A stretch of DNA of 64,000 nt from the NCBI GenBank assembly GCA_902556205.1, contig CACDVH010000003.1, positions 121,513-185,512 on the forward strand. The letters run 5' to 3'. Shown piece after piece: positions 49,155-57,429 of this stretch. Position numbers and translations under genes: made by a program. Each line of letters starts with the position of its first letter. Position 1 is the first letter of the stretch. Under the pieces are notes generated by a model that was not told the DNA's origin, ran no database searches, and saw nothing but the letters and a program-made list of their open reading frames with translations. This DNA is from an uncultured Gammaproteobacteria bacterium (lineage in GTDB: Bacteria; Pseudomonadota; Gammaproteobacteria; PS1; Pseudothioglobaceae).

Positions 49155-50834
49155 TTAAAATAATCCTTGAACTAAACCATTTTCATCAAGATGAATCTTG
49201 TCTGCAGCTGGCACCCTTGGTAAACCAGGCATGGTCATAATTGCACCGCAAACCACAACAACAAACTCTGCACCAGCAGATAATCTGACCTCCCTAATCG
49301 AGAGTGAATGTCCTGTTGGAGCTCCAAGAAGTTGTGGGTCTGTAGAAAAGCTATATTGGGTTTTAGCGATACAAACAGGCAGATTACCAAAACCGTTCTC
49401 TTGGAACCAGTTTAACTTATCTCTAACTACCTTATCTGCCATGACTTCATCAGCTTGATAGAGTGTTTTTGCAATAGTTTCAACTTTTTCTAATAAAGGA
49501 AGCTCATCATCATACAAAGTTTTAAATTGAGATGCGCCTGAATCAGCTAGCTTAGCAACCTTTTCAGCTAAATCTAATGCGCCATCTCCACCATGCTCCC
49601 AATGACTTGTAACACTGACCTCAACATTAAACTGCTCACAATAATCTCTAATTGCTTGGAATTCATTTTCAGTGTCAGATACAAATTTATTTATACCAAC
49701 TACCATTGGGACACCAAACTGGCTTAAGTTGCGGATGTGTCTGCCTAAGTTTGAACAACCAACCTTTAGCGCCTCAACATTTTCTGTATTCAAATCTTCC
49801 TTTGGAACTCCGCCTTGGTGTTTTAATGCCCTAACAGTTGCAACTAAGACAACTGCATCTGGAGCAAGCCCAGCCTTACGACATTTAATGTCAAAGAATT
49901 TTTCAGCACCCAAATCTGCTCCAAATCCAGCTTCAGTTACAACATAATCAGACAACTTAAGAGCTGTTTTAGTTGCGATAACTGAATTACAACCATGGGC
50001 AATGTTTGCGAAAGGACCCCCATGAATTAACGCAGGATTGCCCTCCAAAGTTTGAACGAGGTTCGGTCTGAATGCATCCTTTAGAAGAACTGTCATTGCC
50101 TTGTGAGCATTAATTTGGTTAGCTCGAACTGGCTTCATCTCTCTAGTGTAAGCGATAATAATATTTCCAAGTCTCTCCTGAAGTTCTTCTAAATTTTGGG
50201 ATAAACAAAAGATTGCCATCACTTCAGATGCAACTGTAATGTCAAAGCCATCCTCTCTTGGGTACCCATTTGTTGAGCCACCCAATGAAGAGGTAATCGT
50301 TCTCAAAGAGCGATCATTCATGTCAACAACTCTTCTAAACGCTACTTTTCTGCTATCAATATTTGTTGAATTACCCCAATAGATATGATTATCAATCATG
50401 GCTGACAAAAGACTGTGAGCTGATGTAATGGCATGGAAATCGCCTGTAAAATGCAGGTTAATGTCTTCCATTGGAATCACCTGTGCGTAACCGCCGCCAG
50501 CTGCACCACCCTTCATTCCAAAACAAGGCCCCAAGCTAGGTTCGCGAAGACAGACCGTAGTTTGTTTACCTATTTTATTAAGGCCATCAGTCAAGCCTAC
50601 GGAAGTTGTTGTCTTTCCTTCACCAGCAGGTGTTGGCGTAACAGCAGTAACAAGAATAAGCTTTCCATCTTTATTATTTTTTACTCCATCAATTGCACTC
50701 CATGAAATCTTAGCTTTATCATGCCCAAAGGGAACTAGGTCTTCCTTATCAATGTTGAGCTTAGCTCCAATATCATTTATATGCTCACCAGAAACTTCTC
50801 TGGCAATGTCAATATCTGTCTTGTACTCGCTCAT
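49155..50834 (-). CDS. fhs: Formate-tetrahydrofolate ligase
   Basis: A 559-residue Fhs (FTHFS). It joins formate and THF with ATP, and run backwards it yields ATP from formyl-THF, as in oxidative C1 pathways. The P-loop is [16 protein letters not shown], with [20 protein letters not shown] and [15 protein letters not shown] as further family signatures. It is first in the fhs-fdhD-fdhB-fdhA operon, so the two enzymes that turn formyl-THF into CO2 are expressed together. A TAGGAGAAG ribosome site precedes the ATG. Confidence 0.95.
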   Translation of the reverse strand: MSEYKTDIDIAREVSGEHINDIGAKLNIDKEDLVPFGHDKAKISWSAIDGVKNNKDGKLILVTAVTPTPAGEGKTTTSVGLTDGLNKIGKQTTVCLREPSLGPCFGMKGGAAGGGYAQVIPMEDINLHFTGDFHAITSAHSLLSAMIDNHIYWGNSTNIDSRKVAFRRVVDMNDRSLRTITSSLGGSTNGYPREDGFDITVASEVMAIFCLSQNLEELQERLGNIIIAYTREMKPVRANQINAHKAMTVLLKDAFRPNLVQTLEGNPALIHGGPFANIAHGCNSVIATKTALKLSDYVVTEAGFGADLGAEKFFDIKCRKAGLAPDAVVLVATVRALKHQGGVPKEDLNTENVEALKVGCSNLGRHIRNLSQFGVPMVVGINKFVSDTENEFQAIRDYCEQFNVEVSVTSHWEHGGDGALDLAEKVAKLADSGASQFKTLYDDELPLLEKVETIAKTLYQADEVMADKVVRDKLNWFQENGFGNLPVCIAKTQYSFSTDPQLLGAPTGHSLSIREVRLSAGAEFVVVVCGAIMTMPGLPRVPAADKIHLDENGLVQGLF

Positions 50835-50925
50835 TTCTTCTCCTAATTGCGATGTAACACATAAAACAAAGAAACAAATCCATTACCACTCATTAAATGT
50901 TGATGGCATGGACTTGCTTTTTGGC

Positions 50926-50955
50926 GTAAGATTTTTTGTTTAGATATTATCTTAC
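50926..50955. other. Inverted repeat between mttB-like gene and fhs
   Basis: GTAAGAT (50926-50932) and ATCTTAC (50949-50955) flank a 16-base A/T-rich spacer. It may be an operator or weak terminator in the 190-base gap between the corrinoid operon and the formate operon. Confidence 0.3.
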
Positions 50956-51024
50956 AAATTTTTTATGCTGTTAATAATTAAATTCATAATAGCTTGAATT
51001 CTAATAAATCCAGATATACCTTTT

Positions 51025-52572
51025 TTAAATATTAGAATCCTCAAAACTATCTTTTCTAGTCTTCATATATGCCAATAGCGCCTTGTCGATTTCTGGATCT
51101 AAAGGAGGCAATTCATACTCTGAAAGCATTCTCTTATAAATCCCATTTGCAATCATCGCTGTATCTCTTGAACCATCTTGAACCCACTGCTCAAAACTAT
51201 TGTCATCTAGAACATCTGACATATAAAAGGCTGTCTTAAAATTCCTCTTGGTATGTTCACACCCTAAATAATGTTTAGGTACATCATCTGAAAAACTTCC
51301 AATTTCTCGAATTGCCTCCATAGCTTGACCATTTTCAGTCATATCAATTCCCTCAGCAGAAACTCTCATCATCCCAGCTTGATCAGCATCCATTATAAAT
51401 TTCTCATAACTCATGCATAATCCGCCTTCAAGCCATCCAGCAGTATGAAGGTTGAAATTCACACTTGCATTCAAGGTTGCTTGCATAGTATTCGCTGCTT
51501 CATATCCTGCTTGAGCATCTGGCATCTTTGCTCCATTAAATCCACCACCGCTTCTGAATGGAACACCTAATCTTCTAGCTAGAGCTCCAGAAATATTCAT
51601 CATATGTGCAGCTTCAGGAGTTCCAAAAGTCGGTGCACCAGATTTCATAGACATTGCAGTTACAAAATTCCCATAAATTACAGGGGCTCCAGGCCTAATG
51701 AGTTGTGCAAATGCCATTCCTGCCAATCCTTCTGCAAGACTTTGCGCTGCAACACCTACAGCAGTTGTTGGCGCCATAGCTCCTGCAACAATAAATGGTG
51801 TTATGATTGTTGCCTGATTGTTCCTCGCATAGACTTTAAGAGCGCCCAACATCGTTGCATCAAATGACATTGGTGAACTTGCATTAATTAAACTGACTAA
51901 TACGCAGTTTTTATCAACAAATTCATCTCCAAATACTATTTTCACCATATCAACTGTGTCTTGAGCTCTTTCAGCTGCAGTCACCGAACCCATAAAGGGT
52001 TTATCTGAGTATTTAATGTGGCTGTAAACCATATCGAAGTGGCGCTTATTTACTGGTAAATCAACTGGCTCACAAATTGTTCCACCAGAATGATGAAGAT
52101 TATCTGACATATACGCAAGTTTTATAAAATTCTTAAAGTCCTCTATTGTTGCGTAACGTCGACCCTCATCAAGATCATGCACAAATGGAGGGCCATAAGC
52201 AGGCACTAAAACCATGTTATCTCCTCCAATTTCTACATTTCTTTCAGGGTTTCGCGCGTATTGAGTAAATTGCTTTGGAGCATTATCTTGAATGAGTTTA
52301 CGGCACATACCTTTTGGAAACCTAACTCTCATTCCATCAACACTAGCTCCAGCTTTTTCAAGAATATCAAGTGCTTCTTGATCTTCAGAAAAAACAATAC
52401 CAATCTCTTCTAATATGGTATCCGCATTTTCTTCAATAATGCTTAGGTCATCATCACTGAGAATACTGTAGTGAGGTATTTTTCGTTTAATGTATGCAGG
52501 CGCTTTAGGAATACTCTTTGAATCAGATTCTTCAGTGGATCCGCCTCTACGTCTTCTTCTTTCTCTAGCCAT
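51025..52572 (-). CDS. Non-pyrrolysine MttB-family methylamine:corrinoid methyltransferase
   Basis: A 515-residue TIM-barrel protein of the trimethylamine methyltransferase (MttB/COG5598) superfamily, which moves a methyl group from a quaternary or tertiary amine to a Co(I) corrinoid protein. The frame is open throughout with no internal TAG, so it lacks the pyrrolysine of archaeal MttB; the corresponding stretch is RSGGGFNGAKMPDAQAGYE (about 340-358). It therefore belongs with MtgB-type enzymes (glycine betaine, carnitine, proline betaine and others). HTAGWLEGGLCMSYEKFIMD is the conserved C-terminal segment. The N-terminus carries an Arg-rich tail, MARERRRRRGGS. Good GGAG ribosome site. It is last in the corrinoid operon. 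The exact substrate is unknown; glycine betaine is a reasonable marine candidate. Confidence 0.88.
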   Translation of the reverse strand: MARERRRRRGGSTEESDSKSIPKAPAYIKRKIPHYSILSDDDLSIIEENADTILEEIGIVFSEDQEALDILEKAGASVDGMRVRFPKGMCRKLIQDNAPKQFTQYARNPERNVEIGGDNMVLVPAYGPPFVHDLDEGRRYATIEDFKNFIKLAYMSDNLHHSGGTICEPVDLPVNKRHFDMVYSHIKYSDKPFMGSVTAAERAQDTVDMVKIVFGDEFVDKNCVLVSLINASSPMSFDATMLGALKVYARNNQATIITPFIVAGAMAPTTAVGVAAQSLAEGLAGMAFAQLIRPGAPVIYGNFVTAMSMKSGAPTFGTPEAAHMMNISGALARRLGVPFRSGGGFNGAKMPDAQAGYEAANTMQATLNASVNFNLHTAGWLEGGLCMSYEKFIMDADQAGMMRVSAEGIDMTENGQAMEAIREIGSFSDDVPKHYLGCEHTKRNFKTAFYMSDVLDDNSFEQWVQDGSRDTAMIANGIYKRMLSEYELPPLDPEIDKALLAYMKTRKDSFEDSNI

Positions 52573-52592
52573 TTAAATTCTCCATACTATAC

Positions 52593-54533
52593 TTATGACA
52601 CTCTTTTTCGGCGTCTAACTTTTTTGGTTTGTTGTTGCTTAACCGGTGACACACTAAACTTCATTGCCTCAACAAAAAACTCTTGAAACCTTGGCTCAGT
52701 AGCAGTTTCAATTTTCACAACTTTATCCACAGCCTCAATAATTGCATTCCGCTTATTAACATCCAATAATGCTGCACTAGCGCCGATACCCGCAGCATTT
52801 CCTACTGATACTATTTTTTCTTCAGTTGAAGTTGGAATAATATCCAACAAAGCAACGTACCTAGCATCTAAATGTGCTCCAAAAGCACCTGCTAATAATA
52901 TTCTATCAAAATGGTCACATTGGAGATAGTCCATTAGTATTGATACGCCTGCAGATAGTGCAGCCTTAGCCAATTGAATAGATCGAATATCTACTTGCTC
53001 GATATAGATTGATTTATCGCCCTGGTCTACTAATAAGAAACGAGTTGTATTTCCTTTTTTTGAAAAAAGCTCAGGAGCAATTGATTCAATAAAAAGTCCA
53101 CTTTGATCAATTATGCCAGCTTCGGCAAATGCCACAATTGCCTCAATAATCCCGCTTCCACAAATTCCAACAGCTTTCATTTGGACCAGTTCAAAATCTG
53201 GCTCATCTGACCATGCATCACAGCCAATCACTTTGAAGCGAACCTTTAAAGTCTCTTTATCTATTCTGACTCTTTCAATTGCACCGTAGGTTGCTCTTAC
53301 ACCAGAACTAATTTCAGCGCCCTCAAATGCTGGACCCGTTGGAGAAGATGTTGCATAAACCTCACCCTCTTTAGAGAGCATGATTTCTGCATTTGTACCA
53401 ATATCCACAAGTAATGTTGTTTCAGAGTGCATTATGTCAATCTGACTTAGATAAGCAGCTGCAGTATCAGCACCTACATGACCAGCAATCAGAGGGAAAA
53501 AGGATAATCTCGTTTTTGGATAAAGTTCAAAATTTAAATCCTTAGCATCAACATCAAGCCAGCTTCTTATGGAGAGAGTGAAAGGAGCCTGTCCTAATTC
53601 AACGGGTGAAATTCCAAAAAATATATGGTGCATAATTGGATTACCAACCAATACAACTTCTAGTAATTTGTCCCATTTAACTTCTAAGTTTTCGCATGCC
53701 TCATGGAGCATCTCAGTGATTTTTGTTCTTACAGCAATAGTTAATTTTTCATCTCCACCCTTGTTCATCATCACATATGAAACTCTACTCATCAAATCTT
53801 CGCCAAAGCGAATTTGTGGGTTCATAGCTGAGGATTCATAAACTAATTTCCCATCTTTTAAATCATAGACATACAATGCTAGGGTGGTAGACCCGATATC
53901 AATTGCTGCACCAAATACTTGAAGTTTTCCTTGAGGGTAGGCAGCAACAATTTGTTTATTATCTCGAATTGCAACAGTCAGATTTCCTTTGGTTTCATGA
54001 ATCAAAGGCTGCAAACCTCTTAAAAGATTGAAGTCAATCGTTGCTTCAATCCCTTGTTTTTCTAGTTGAGCAATTAAGTTTTCTGATGCAGATGGGTTTT
54101 CATCAAGTGTTGACTCTTCAAGAGTGCACTCAATAAGACTAATTGCACTTGCAACAGAGTAATTCTGCTTTGCATTTTTTTTACTGATGTAGGCTTTATG
54201 CTCTTGACTCTCTTCGGGAACATCAATCACCAAGTCGCCCTGAATACAAGACTGACAAGCCAACCTCTTACCCTTATAAGTGGGATTATCAATGATTAAT
54301 TGTTTTTCAAGTTTGGTAACGCCAGTAACATTCTCAGGCTTACAATTGACACCAAATTTTGAATGCTCTCCCTCAGAAACCTCTATCCAACATTGGTGAC
54401 ATTGACCATACCCCCCACATAGAGATCGAATTGCAACGCCAGCATCCTGAGCAACTTGAAGCAACGTATCTCCAAACTCGCCTTTAAACTGACGACCTGA
54501 GGGGGTAAAACATACTTGAAAATTATCTTCCAT
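52593..54533 (-). CDS. RACo-type ATP-dependent corrinoid reductive activator
   Basis: A protein of about 646 residues that rescues corrinoid proteins oxidised to Co(II) by returning them to Co(I). The N-terminus is a 2Fe-2S ferredoxin domain with LCGGYGQCHQCWIEV and LACQSC. The C-terminal part is an ASKHA ATPase (DUF4445): GAAIDIGSTTLALYVYD, LLVDIGTNAEIML, GPAFEGAEISSGVRATYG, and ILLAGAFGAHLDA. This domain order is that of acetogen RACo rather than archaeal RamA. The C-terminus is basic (KKVRRRKRVS). The ATG at 54533 is chosen; a TTG four codons upstream would overlap the GFA gene by 4 bases and is also possible. Confidence 0.88.
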   Translation of the reverse strand: MEDNFQVCFTPSGRQFKGEFGDTLLQVAQDAGVAIRSLCGGYGQCHQCWIEVSEGEHSKFGVNCKPENVTGVTKLEKQLIIDNPTYKGKRLACQSCIQGDLVIDVPEESQEHKAYISKKNAKQNYSVASAISLIECTLEESTLDENPSASENLIAQLEKQGIEATIDFNLLRGLQPLIHETKGNLTVAIRDNKQIVAAYPQGKLQVFGAAIDIGSTTLALYVYDLKDGKLVYESSAMNPQIRFGEDLMSRVSYVMMNKGGDEKLTIAVRTKITEMLHEACENLEVKWDKLLEVVLVGNPIMHHIFFGISPVELGQAPFTLSIRSWLDVDAKDLNFELYPKTRLSFFPLIAGHVGADTAAAYLSQIDIMHSETTLLVDIGTNAEIMLSKEGEVYATSSPTGPAFEGAEISSGVRATYGAIERVRIDKETLKVRFKVIGCDAWSDEPDFELVQMKAVGICGSGIIEAIVAFAEAGIIDQSGLFIESIAPELFSKKGNTTRFLLVDQGDKSIYIEQVDIRSIQLAKAALSAGVSILMDYLQCDHFDRILLAGAFGAHLDARYVALLDIIPTSTEEKIVSVGNAAGIGASAALLDVNKRNAIIEAVDKVVKIETATEPRFQEFFVEAMKFSVSPVKQQQTKKVRRRKRVS

Positions 54534-54541
54534 CTCTATTA

Positions 54542-54946
54542 TCAATCAATATTGCTATCACCATAGCCTTTAAATTGAGGGCCATTAGAATTGATATTGT
54601 AATAACACCCTTTTTCTTCAATAAAAATATGGTGCCAAGTTTTTAAATCTCTAGAATCCTCGAGACTGCCTGCGGTAACGCTTATAGTAGGCTTGTCATC
54701 ATTTTGCCAAAACATATTTGCTCCACAATTATCACAAAAGCCGTGTCTTGAGCCTTTATGGGTATAAAACCACTTTATCTTACCCTTGATTTTAATGTTT
54801 TCCCTGCTTACTTGAGATGCAGCCATAAAGTGTCCAGTCATTTTTCGACACTGTTCGCAATGACAATATGAGATATCATTTAAATCATACGCTACATATG
54901 AAGTCTGTCCACATACACAGGAACCTTTGTACTCAACACTCGACAT
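54542..54946 (-). CDS. GFA-family zinc-binding protein
   Basis: A 134-residue member of the GFA (glutathione-dependent formaldehyde-activating) fold. The zinc-ligand cysteines are seen as GSCVCGQTS, SYCHCEQCRK and GFCDNCGANMFW. Characterised Gfa accelerates formation of S-hydroxymethylglutathione, but most GFA-domain proteins have no proven activity. Its place inside a corrinoid methyl-transfer operon, 3 bases from the methyltransferase stop, suggests a task with C1 compounds, possibly trapping formaldehyde released from methylene-THF. That link is inference. Confidence 0.8.
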   Translation of the reverse strand: MSSVEYKGSCVCGQTSYVAYDLNDISYCHCEQCRKMTGHFMAASQVSRENIKIKGKIKWFYTHKGSRHGFCDNCGANMFWQNDDKPTISVTAGSLEDSRDLKTWHHIFIEEKGCYYNINSNGPQFKGYGDSNID

Positions 54947-54949
54947 ATT

Positions 54950-55846
54950 TTAGGCTCGTCTCCTTCTTCTCCTTTCACCTCTAGGGTTATCACCCTCTTT
55001 AGTAGGTTCTTTATAGGAGGATATCCAAGTCGTACATCCCTCATCAACTCCAGTTAATACATCACCTGCTCGTATTGCCTGAACAAGCTCTGGGTGCAGA
55101 GGGTTTACAATTGCGGAAGTCATTCCTGCTGCAATTAGCATAGGCAGGAAAGCATTATTTATTCCATTCCTTTGAGGCAATCCAAAACTTACATTTGAGG
55201 CTCCACAGGTAGTATTTACCTTTAACTCGCTTCTTAGTTTCCTTACTAATTCAAATACTTGATTCCCAGCCTGAGAGATTGCTCCAATTGGCATGACCAG
55301 GGGATCAACGACCACATCTTGAGGCTTGATGCCGTAGTCTGCAGCATGCTCAACAATTTTTTTAGCAACCTTGAACCTTTCATTTGGGTCTTCACTAATA
55401 CCGGTCTCATCATTAGAGATGGCAACAACCGCAGCATCATATTTCTTAACAAGCGGAAGAACGCGTTCGAGAACCTCAGTTTCACCAGTAGTTGAGTTAA
55501 CAAGAGCTCTCCCTTGATAGGCGGCTAAACCAGACTCGAGTGCCTCAATAATTGATGAATCAATTGAAATAGGAACATCTACGACGGCCTGAACACGCCT
55601 AATAGACTCAGCTAAAATCGCAGGTTCATCAGCCAATGGAATGCCAGCATTAACATCCAGCATTTGAGCACCGGCTTCGACTTGGGCTATTGCATCAGCA
55701 ACTACCCTTGAGTAGTCTCCACCCTTCATTTCTGCAGCTAGAATTTTTCTTCCTGTAGGATTAATCCTCTCTCCAATCATTACAAATGGATGACCAAAGC
55801 CTATAGTGACCTCTTTTGAGGCCGATGATAGTGTCGTTGTTGCCAA
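54950..55846 (-). CDS. Methyl-THF:corrinoid methyltransferase (pterin-binding)
   Basis: A 298-residue pterin-binding TIM barrel of the AcsE/MtgA/MetH-pterin group, which carries a methyl group between a corrinoid protein and tetrahydrofolate. Landmarks are IGERINPTGRK, AQMLDVNAGIPLADE, ALVNSTTGE, VVDPLVMPIG and TCGASNVSFGLPQRNG. In a demethylation pathway it would take the methyl group from the corrinoid protein to THF. The C-terminus ends in a run of arginines (GERRRRRRA), unusual for the family elsewhere. Between the MetF gene (16 bases) and the GFA gene (3 bases). Confidence 0.88.
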   Translation of the reverse strand: MATTTLSSASKEVTIGFGHPFVMIGERINPTGRKILAAEMKGGDYSRVVADAIAQVEAGAQMLDVNAGIPLADEPAILAESIRRVQAVVDVPISIDSSIIEALESGLAAYQGRALVNSTTGETEVLERVLPLVKKYDAAVVAISNDETGISEDPNERFKVAKKIVEHAADYGIKPQDVVVDPLVMPIGAISQAGNQVFELVRKLRSELKVNTTCGASNVSFGLPQRNGINNAFLPMLIAAGMTSAIVNPLHPELVQAIRAGDVLTGVDEGCTTWISSYKEPTKEGDNPRGERRRRRRA

Positions 55847-55862
55847 TTTACATACTCCTTAA

Positions 55863-56765
55863 TTAGTTATTTGTTGCGTTGTTTATCCATGAAGCATTAA
55901 CATTAATACCCCCTAAAGGGAAAAAGTGAACATTTGTAATATTAAAACTTGGGTTTGCTTTTTTATGCTCAGCTAGAGTTTCTAAAAAATCGTTTGGCTC
56001 AAAAGGTAGCAGTAATTTCTTAACATCTTTTGCTCTTTTTTGCAAAACCCTGAGTGAAGGGCCAACCCCGCAGGCAATGGAAAATTTAATCAAAGTTTGT
56101 AACTTAGCAGGTCCAGCTACTCCAATATGGACAGGTATATCTATTCCCTTAGAAACCAATGAATTTGCCCACTCGATAACCGGCCCTGCCTCAAAACAAA
56201 ACTGAGTAGTGAGGGCTAATTCTATATCTGTTCGTTCTTTAAATTTTTGCTTCCAGCTTAGAGCTGCATCAACATTATTATTCAAGCCATCATTGTCAAT
56301 ATCTTTATTTCCTTCTGGGTGCCCAGCGAAATGCAAGTGTTTAAAATTATATTTTTCAAATAGCTCTGTTTCAACAAGCTGCATGGAGTTATCATAAACA
56401 CCATGAGGCTTATTAACTCCTCCAGCTAAAAGCAGCGCTTGTTCAATACCTGCCTCACCTTGATACCTATTTATCCAGTCCTCGAGAATAATCTTATCTT
56501 TGATGATGCGAGCTGGAAAATGAGGCATTACATTAAAACCTTCGTTACTAATTCTTTTCGCAGTTTCAACCATTTCGTCGATAGGTACGCCCTCAATATG
56601 GGCGATATAAATTCTAGTATCCTCAGGCAGTATTTCGTTGAAACTCTCGATTTTTGATGCTGTACGGGGCATAACCTCTATCGAAAAGTTATTCAAAAAA
56701 ACTTTTAGGGAGTCGCTCACCTCTATGTTTTCCTCTTTTGAGGTGAATGCACTTAAAATTGACAT
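55863..56765 (-). CDS. Divergent methylenetetrahydrofolate reductase (MetF family)
   Basis: A 300-residue TIM barrel related to MetF. Shared landmarks are SIEVMPRTASKIES near the N-terminus with the catalytic Glu, AGHPEGNKDID, LTTQFCFEAGPVIEW and HFFPLGGI at the C-terminus. The loop that in E. coli MetF reads LRGD (Asp120 and the FAD-binding residues) is here LLAGGVNKPHG, so that Asp is absent. It sits in the operon between methyl-THF-forming and corrinoid genes, where an oxidative methyl-THF to methylene-THF step is expected, like MetF2 of the chloromethane pathway. Electron acceptor unknown. Confidence 0.8.
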   Translation of the reverse strand: MSILSAFTSKEENIEVSDSLKVFLNNFSIEVMPRTASKIESFNEILPEDTRIYIAHIEGVPIDEMVETAKRISNEGFNVMPHFPARIIKDKIILEDWINRYQGEAGIEQALLLAGGVNKPHGVYDNSMQLVETELFEKYNFKHLHFAGHPEGNKDIDNDGLNNNVDAALSWKQKFKERTDIELALTTQFCFEAGPVIEWANSLVSKGIDIPVHIGVAGPAKLQTLIKFSIACGVGPSLRVLQKRAKDVKKLLLPFEPNDFLETLAEHKKANPSFNITNVHFFPLGGINVNASWINNATNN

Positions 56766-56793
56766 AATTCTTTCATCCTAAATTACACTTGAC

Positions 56794-57429
56794 TTAACTT
56801 AATGGCTCAATGTCTATTTCTTCAAAAATAGAATCAAGACTGCCTGTTCCTACAAGTCTGTATTCATAATCAAAACCAAAATCCTTTGCGTATTTCTCTG
56901 CATCTCTTTTCCACTCTTCATTTTCTGTTTGAGCCAAATAAACGAGCTTTTTATAATGTTCAAAGTAAACGTCAAAAAGCTCAGGATGTTTATCAAGACC
57001 AAGCCCTTTAATCATTATTCTATTGAAATTTTTTACCAAGTAATCTGTCAAATAAAAAGTTCCAATCTCCTCTTCAGAAAGTTTTTCAAAAGTCTCAGTG
57101 CCTGCAAAAAATTCATAGCAGTGAGCTCCATCTATACGTTTCGCCTCATACTTCTTTAAAACCTTGTCAAGTGCACCGCCAGTTCCACAATCAGCATAGG
57201 CTATGTAAACTTCCTTATAAAGATGAGCATTCTTAGATAAATAATCCTCCACACCTGGTGCAATTAATTGGGGGGAGTTATGCCAACTGGCAGGCAAACA
57301 TTGAATGTTTACTTTATCTGAAATTGAAGGGTTTTGCTTGACCAATCTCAAAAGATCATAAACAAGCGCACCACAACCTAATACTAATCTCTTTTTATTT
57401 TCATCAACGGCTGCCTTATCTGTGAGCAC
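56794..57429 (-). CDS. DUF1638-family protein
   Basis: A protein of the uncharacterised DUF1638 family, often found near MttB-type genes. Visible stretches are KKRLVLGCGALVYDLLRLV, CLPASWHNSPQLIAPGVED, YIAYADCGTGGALDKVL and AHCYEFFAGTETFEKL, with several conserved Cys and His that could bind metal or corrinoid; this is inference. I choose the GTG at 57429, overlapping the corrinoid gene by 14 bases; the open frame extends 22 codons further upstream (to 57495), but that would overlap the partner by 80 bases. About 211 residues. Its function may be to help handle the corrinoid protein. Confidence 0.75.
   Translation of the reverse strand: MLTDKAAVDENKKRLVLGCGALVYDLLRLVKQNPSISDKVNIQCLPASWHNSPQLIAPGVEDYLSKNAHLYKEVYIAYADCGTGGALDKVLKKYEAKRIDGAHCYEFFAGTETFEKLSEEEIGTFYLTDYLVKNFNRIMIKGLGLDKHPELFDVYFEHYKKLVYLAQTENEEWKRDAEKYAKDFGFDYEYRLVGTGSLDSIFEEIDIEPLS

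Noticed and set aside
49198..50943. Several plus-strand open frames opposite fhs
   Set aside because: They lack ribosome sites and family features and mirror the codon pattern of Fhs on the other strand.
51025..52572. Pyrrolysine-encoding (in-frame TAG) trimethylamine methyltransferase
   Set aside because: The frame runs from ATG to a TAA with no internal TAG, and no pyl genes are present in the window.
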